Shown in pieces: positions 58,651 through 64,000 of a DNA stretch of 64,000 nucleotides. The notes below the pieces were generated by a model that saw nothing but the letters and a program-made list of their open reading frames with translations, made no database searches and was not told where the DNA came from. The stretch's first letter is position 1; the number at the start of each line of letters is the position of its first letter. Source of the stretch: Ooceraea biroi (lineage: Eukaryota > Arthropoda > Insecta > Hymenoptera > Formicidae); the NCBI RefSeq assembly GCF_003672135.1, contig NC_039513.1:13181971-13245970 (forward strand), written 5' to 3'. The position numbers and the translations under genes were made by a program.

Positions 58651-61600
58651 GCTCGCATTTACGATGTAATAGAAGTAAGATCCACTTCCGTGCATACTGG
58701 CCTTCATTTCGAGATTGTCCGCTCCAATATTTATATGACGGCTCGAACGTATTATATAATGACGGCTGGATTTTCGGCGTCGACATTTGCACGTTCTATA
58801 TCGGGGATGATCAATTTTTCATCACATTACTGTAATTATCGAGACAACCCGAGTCGAAATTTTAGTTCTATATTGAACCTCGAATTCTTCATCCGAGACG
58901 TTATTCAGTGTCTATTTAGCTACTATTTTAACACTAAAATATGTCCGAAATTTCCTTTTTTGCCGCTAGAGCGTCAAAGCAGGTTACGATCAAGATTATA
59001 GCCGAATGTTGCAGGGTCAAAATAGTATCTTAATATCTGTTTGTAGGAGTTTGAGTTTCAATATAAGAGTTCTAGGTTCTATTTTCCTAAAAGTAGGTTC
59101 GTGCAACTGCTAAAAGCATTAAAGTAGGCGCAAAATTTCGACTCGGGAAAATCACGTGCAATCGCGATATCAAATCTCACGTGCATAGTATTTATAATTC
59201 CGCTGAGGATTAATTTTTTCCGCGTGATTTTATTCGCTACACGCGTGTCAATCGCATTTTGTATTTCCTCTCCGAGGATTTTATTTATCGGGTAACGTTC
59301 GCACGCCGCGAATTTTCAATTGAAATGGTATATTTAACGCAATGTTACACGGCGATTCGCACACGGATATTTACGGCCTCGTCAAACGTAAACTTTCAGT
59401 GGCGTAACGACGCTTCCGGCACTCCACTCGTCCAGCCGTTTCAATGATGCATGAATCGAGCTTAACCCTGTGAGATAACTCGTCAACTATTTATTCGTCG
59501 CTAAAGATCGCGTCGCTCATAGGATGGTGGTACCTATCTTGATGGTAGGAAATCATTTTCGAAATAGGATTTCTTGCGACTTTTCGAAATTGTATTATTT
59601 TTCGATAAAATCTGTCAATTTCTAATTAAAAATCCTTTTTATACTCGTGTCATTAATGAGAGAGTTAAATAAATATAATAAAAAATGTATCATCCTTCTA
59701 TCTCGGTCGCGATAAATAATTCAGTCTCTTGGCGAAACCAATTCTGTCTCTGAATTGAGAATAAAAAGTATATTGCTTCGGAGATCGATTGCGACAGAAT
59801 TTCAGAAATATTTCGGCTCGCGTAAAACCCCGTTTTGAAAATCGACGACGAGAGAAACGACGGTCTCAATTGCGGGAGTTTGCTCGTCGAGTTTTGAAAG
59901 CTCCGACGTGCCACCCGATCCTATTAAGAGTTTCAAGACTTTCTCGTTGGCGCGACGAGATCGTAAAGTCGATTACCTGGCCACGTTTGTCGAATCATGA
60001 GCCGTTTAAGGCATAAATGCGGACCGCGGATTTACGTGTTCAATTATAGCGCCCACAAAGTTTCCACCGCAATCTCAGAATGGAATTAAAGAGCATCGCT
60101 TTGATCACATTCGAGCGAAACTAAAAAAGGGCGACGTACGTACGCTATCCACTACGTTTCGTTTTTCATTCAATCTCTACGGTTGCACTTTTCCCGACGT
60201 ACGTACGTGACTTTGGTCTTCAGTCTGAAAAACAAGGGAAATTCTTGGGCGTAACCTCGCCGTTCCATTGAAGGATGTAAACGATCGGCCAGGTTCTAGT
60301 AACCCACTCCGTAATGCATCCTCCGAAGGTTTCGGGGTCACCCCTCGATCGAAGATAACCGACACGACCGTGCCGGCGTATTCGTTTTATCTGGCTCGGC
60401 GAACTTATTTGGCACAGATGTCGTATGGAAAATTCATGACCGCCTCAAAGACCGCGTGTGCGGCTCGCGTTCCTCTCCCTTGCCTCTCATCGAGATAGAC
60501 TTGTCTCGAGAGTTTCCCGCACGTCCGCGCGGCGCGGTAGCTGTTTTTGCGTATTCCGTTTCTCATAAAAAAATGTGAAAAAACACATAAATGAACGCGA
60601 TATGGGGGAGGTTCGCCGCATTTGTTGCCACTCTCTAACTTCTCAAATTTCTATCGGAAGTACCGCGCGAACGATACCGTAATCTAAATGAGTAAAAACG
60701 ACAAAATTGCGGCGAGCGTCGCGACGCCCGCGCCGTGACGATCCTCGAACGCGCGCGATTCCCGCAGGTTCTCTCGATTATCGAACTTGATCATCTTCGC
60801 GGACCTGTCGATCGCAGGCGCCAGGTCGTCAATATCGTGCCTATTCGTGAACGGCAAATGCTAATGGCATCGCGAACTAGTGCACGATGTCCCTACCTGC
60901 ATTCGCCTCGAATCTCCCTCCCCCGCTCGCCCCCTGCTGTAATCGGCGACGATGCATATCCCGCGGTGCACATCCCCCGCGACCCGCTCCCCTCCGCTCG
61001 GAGCGGAGAATTGCTGTCGCGAACTGTGCACCAGGCTGTCCTTCGACCGGCTTGATTGCATAACGAAGCGCCGTGCGCTCGTTCTGCGTTGCCACCGCGA
61101 ACACGTGTCACGCGGACTGCCGGCTTTGCGTGCGTATGTGCGTGTGCGCTTAAAAACTATGGTCATCGACCGGCGAGCCTTGAATGCACCTTCGCGCGAT
61201 CGGTTCACGATTAGACAAAATTCTTACTCGAAGGGACTTTCAATGAACAAAATTTCAGGGGCGTTTTAAGAATGGTCTGGTGGCAGAGGAAGGACGGGAA
61301 GATCGAAGAAAGATTCAAGATACGATGATGCTCTGACGCGATCTTCGAGGAATCGATGACTAAAATCGGCGATTAAGATCGAGGACGGTCGAATGCAGAT
61401 TATGATAATACAAGTACGCTGGTAATTCTGTATCGCGAGCGTTTTTGTTGCTATCGACTCGCGACGGCCGGTATGTAATGATCTCGCGCGAGGGAGTGCT
61501 GAGACGTCGAACACGTCACCCGTGGCTTATGCAAGCTGCGCCGGTGTTTCCTCAGAAACTACGCGTTGTGTGTTTACGACGCGGGAAATAATAGCGGCGT

Positions 61601-62400
61601 AAAATCTGCCTAATAATAGGGACGTAAAAATGTACTGCGGCTCGTTACTGCGGAACGTACTTGTACAAGTCGCGTCGCGGCGCGGCGTGTCAAGCCGCAC
61701 ACGAGAGCGAGCGGTTTGATTTCTGGTCTGGGAAAACCGCGTCGCGATAACGCTGCATTACATCTTCAATTAGGATAATTGCGTTACGTAAATGGATTAC
61801 GAAATTTATAACGTTTGAATCTTTCTTTCTCTCGTTAAATTTCGATGTTTACTACGTACATCGAGACCGTAAAATCGCGTTCAAATAGATTCTATTTCAG
61901 ACGGCCAGACGTATCGGGCGATCAAAGCGTGAGAAACGTTCTCCAGCGAGACGCGCGAAACGTGCGCTTTTAGCACAACGTCGGGCGCAGGCGCTTTTAA
62001 AACTTCCGCGCGCCCGTCTGGCCAAGGAACTATTGTTAAAAGCTCTCGAAAATGGCGCCAAGTGTTTGTAAATCTTTGAGTTAGCGCTTAGCGCCGACAT
62101 CGCGCAAAGATAAAGGCGAGTAAACCGCGTAAGAAGATCTTAGAAGCCTAAGTAGCTCAAAGGAGTATTGAACAATAAAAACTGAGCCAAGAAAAAGGTT
62201 TGATTAACATTATCATAGATATGACACGCTTCAGACGCGATCGCATTGCCCGAGAAGTATCTTGCTTCATCGGTGCAAACAACTCGAATCGCGTGAAGTC
62301 AAATGAAATATTCATACATACAAATATTCATACATCATTCATTAATTAATTAATTAAACATCAATGTGATCGGATATATACAGCATCGAGGCTTTCGCCG
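58651..62400. other. No gene seen
   Basis: AT-rich to 59700, then mixed. ACGT tandem units near 60136-60144 and 60198-60209. CpG-rich 60700-61140. No domain-bearing frame. Confidence 0.35.
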
Positions 62401-63023
62401 GGACCTTAAACGCCCCCCTTAAACATTCCATATAAAAATGACCTCGCTCTCTCGTAGCAATCCCGCAACGACAACGACGCACGCGTAATCCTACCCGCCG
62501 CGATCGTTACCGCGCGAGATCGAGGAGAGATCTCCCTTTCGACTCGCGCCGGGAGGAAACCGCGAGCATTCCACTGCCGCAGCCTCCCTTGCAGCAAAGC
62601 GTGCAACTGAAAAATGCGTCCGCCTGCTCCCCCCGGAGAGACTAAAGGACACGAGTTGCGCGCCGCGCGAGGAAAGGCGGATATTTTCCGCAACAAGAGC
62701 CATGCCGCGGATCCAAGGTCTGACCTCCCTCGGGCCGCTTCGAGAATCGCGCGGACGGTTCCGACCGACCGAGGGCGTCCGACGAGGTCGGCGCGGCGAG
62801 GGGGCGAGGGGGAGGGAGAGGGCGGGCGGGGGGTAACGCGCGTTCCCTCACGCAGCGCAGCGAGAGCGAGAGAGGGTCGCGTGGAGCGGATGGGTGCGGG
62901 CAGAGGGAGGACGAGGGGTGGCGGGGGGGAGAGGAGAGAGAACGCCGCAAAACGTGCAGCCGGTGTGAGCGAACCGAGAGAGGCGCTGTGTGACGACTGA
63001 CCCAGTTACTCGCGGCGGAGGTA
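62401..63023. promoter_or_regulatory. CpG- and GA-rich island near the window end
   Basis: High CpG with GA/GGGCG stretches at 62790-62960, ending at GGCGGAG|GTAATG, a possible splice donor (63021). Composition suggests a promoter or 5' UTR exon. Confidence 0.3.
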
Positions 63024-63158
63024 ATGACCGATACTACAGTACCCAACCCTCCTCCTCCTCCTCCTCCTCCTCCTCCTCTACCCTCCACCCTCCTCTCTTC
63101 CACCTCCAACGGCGGCGGCGGCAGTCCAGCCCCTCCTTGCGTCGTGTCGCTTGACTAA
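63024..63158 (+). CDS. Polyproline micro-ORF, 44 codons (uncertain)
   Basis: ATG at 63024, stop TAA at 63156-63158. Reads MTDTTVPN, then eleven prolines encoded by the CTC/CCT repeat, then a serine/glycine tail ending CVVSLD. It could be an upstream ORF or the start of a proline-rich protein, but half its length is microsatellite. An alternative is that the GTAATG overlapping its start is a splice donor and the ORF is intronic. Confidence 0.15.
   Translation: MTDTTVPNPPPPPPPPPPLPSTLLSSTSNGGGGSPAPPCVVSLD
63048..63079. repeat. (CTC)n trinucleotide microsatellite
   Basis: About ten CTC/CCT units without interruption. Confidence 0.9.
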
Positions 63159-64000
63159 GCTACGTGCATGCACTACGCGTATCTACGCGTGCATGTGCAC
63201 ATGCACGGCGAGAGGAGAGAAAAGAGAGAGAGAGAGGGAGAGACGGACGCAATCCAGCCGCGCTACGCACATACATACATATACACGCATGCACGTACGC
63301 ACACGCCGTCTTTAAACTACTCAACGATAGACGCACGATAGAGACTCATCAGGGATGGAGTAGGCCGCCCGGGCTCCACGGTACTTGGATTCCCCCTCGA
63401 GGGAGGCACGAAGGGCTGCCGGAGGGCCGCCGGCGAATGCTGACCTCGTCGTGTCGTCGGGTGCGGATGTCCGGGTCGAAGCCGAACGGCTAGCTGGCTA
63501 CGGGCAGCTACAAGTCGAAGGGGGAGGTTTTGCGATCGCGGATGTTACGCAACGTGTTACGAAATCGTATCAGCCGTCAATTGCGGCACGCAACGAGATC
63601 GTTAATGGGAATCCGCGTCAACAATGAGCGCTCGGCTACGTTGTTCGCGAGAGACGCGAGGATGTTTAAATATACATGGGGAGACTGTCATCGCGCGTCC
63701 GCGAGCTACGCTTTATTGGCGGCTGTTTTATTCGCGTCTGATGAGCTTGCAGTTTGCTAGACGACATGGTCATCCGGACGGGAGAGTTCCAGCCTATAAC
63801 TGTGACTGCCGCGTCTCCTCGTCGTGCACTCTTTGCTGCCGAGTACGGTTTGCCGCGAGAAGAATCGCGCTGCACACTTTTATTATTATTATTATTATAC
63901 ATTGTTGAACGTTTTGCAACGTAGGCTACTTTTCGAGCGGCCACGAGGCAGCACGCGAAGGATAATCACGCATCGCGAGGCACACACGATGGGAATCTAC
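63159..64000. other. No gene seen
   Basis: GA run (63221-63240), alternating purine-pyrimidine CA/TG-type DNA at 63268-63304, and an ATT microsatellite at 63880-63898. Frames to the window end lack domains. Confidence 0.35.

Noticed and set aside
57953..58792. 279-codon minus-strand frame
   Set aside because: Arginine-rich translation of a CpG island with no recognisable domain and no supporting splice or start signals.
1..64000. tRNA genes, known insect microRNAs, CRISPR arrays, LTR retrotransposons
   Set aside because: I looked for tRNA T-loop motifs, remembered microRNA seeds, regularly spaced repeats and long terminal repeats by eye and found none I could support; a covariance-model scan would be decisive.

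Overview
The window looks like nuclear DNA of an insect, most likely a hymenopteran such as an ant. It is CpG-rich without CpG depletion, has GC-rich islands alternating with AT-rich stretches, carries long GA/CT microsatellites, and holds DNA transposons, including a mariner. There is no dense coding: nearly all open frames are GC-driven chance frames. I see no rRNA, no tRNA I could support, no CRISPR array and no bacterial operon structure. The host assignment is inference from composition and transposon content, not from a recognised host gene.

Layout. 1-1.7 kb is GC-rich and ends at a consensus splice donor (GTAAGT, 1726), so it is probably the 5' UTR/first exon of a plus-strand gene with a very long first intron. 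A convincing internal exon lies at 44758-44858, and a weaker exon pair at 26059-26239 / 26341-26371. I do not recognise the protein. GC-rich islands with GA and CT tracts (6.4-8.3, 15.3-16.7, 33.4-34.4, 35.5-36.5, 38.8-39.5, 45.4-46.3, 50.4-52.2, 54.7-55.2, 57.5-58.6, 62.4-63.5 kb) look like promoter or 5' UTR material.

Mobile DNA is the best supported content. (1) Two copies (3157-4016 and 22059-22909) of an ~855 bp non-coding element with ~20 bp terminal inverted repeats; the first contains a perfect 109 bp inverted repeat. (2) Two elements (8381-9390 and 26700-27576) with CCC...GGG ends, apparent 2-bp target duplications and unrelated subterminal repeat arrays, but a shared ~100 bp core in opposite orientation; this is the most unusual system here. 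(3) A complete but dead mariner (17197-18461) with TA duplication, inverted repeats and a D,D34D transposase broken by three stops and a frameshift. (4) A fragment encoding a cysteine-rich C-terminal domain (31083-31358), possibly from a piggyBac-like transposase.

The host exons and the transposons do not form a functional unit: the simplest reading is a long, transposon-punctured intron/intergenic region with several promoter-like islands.
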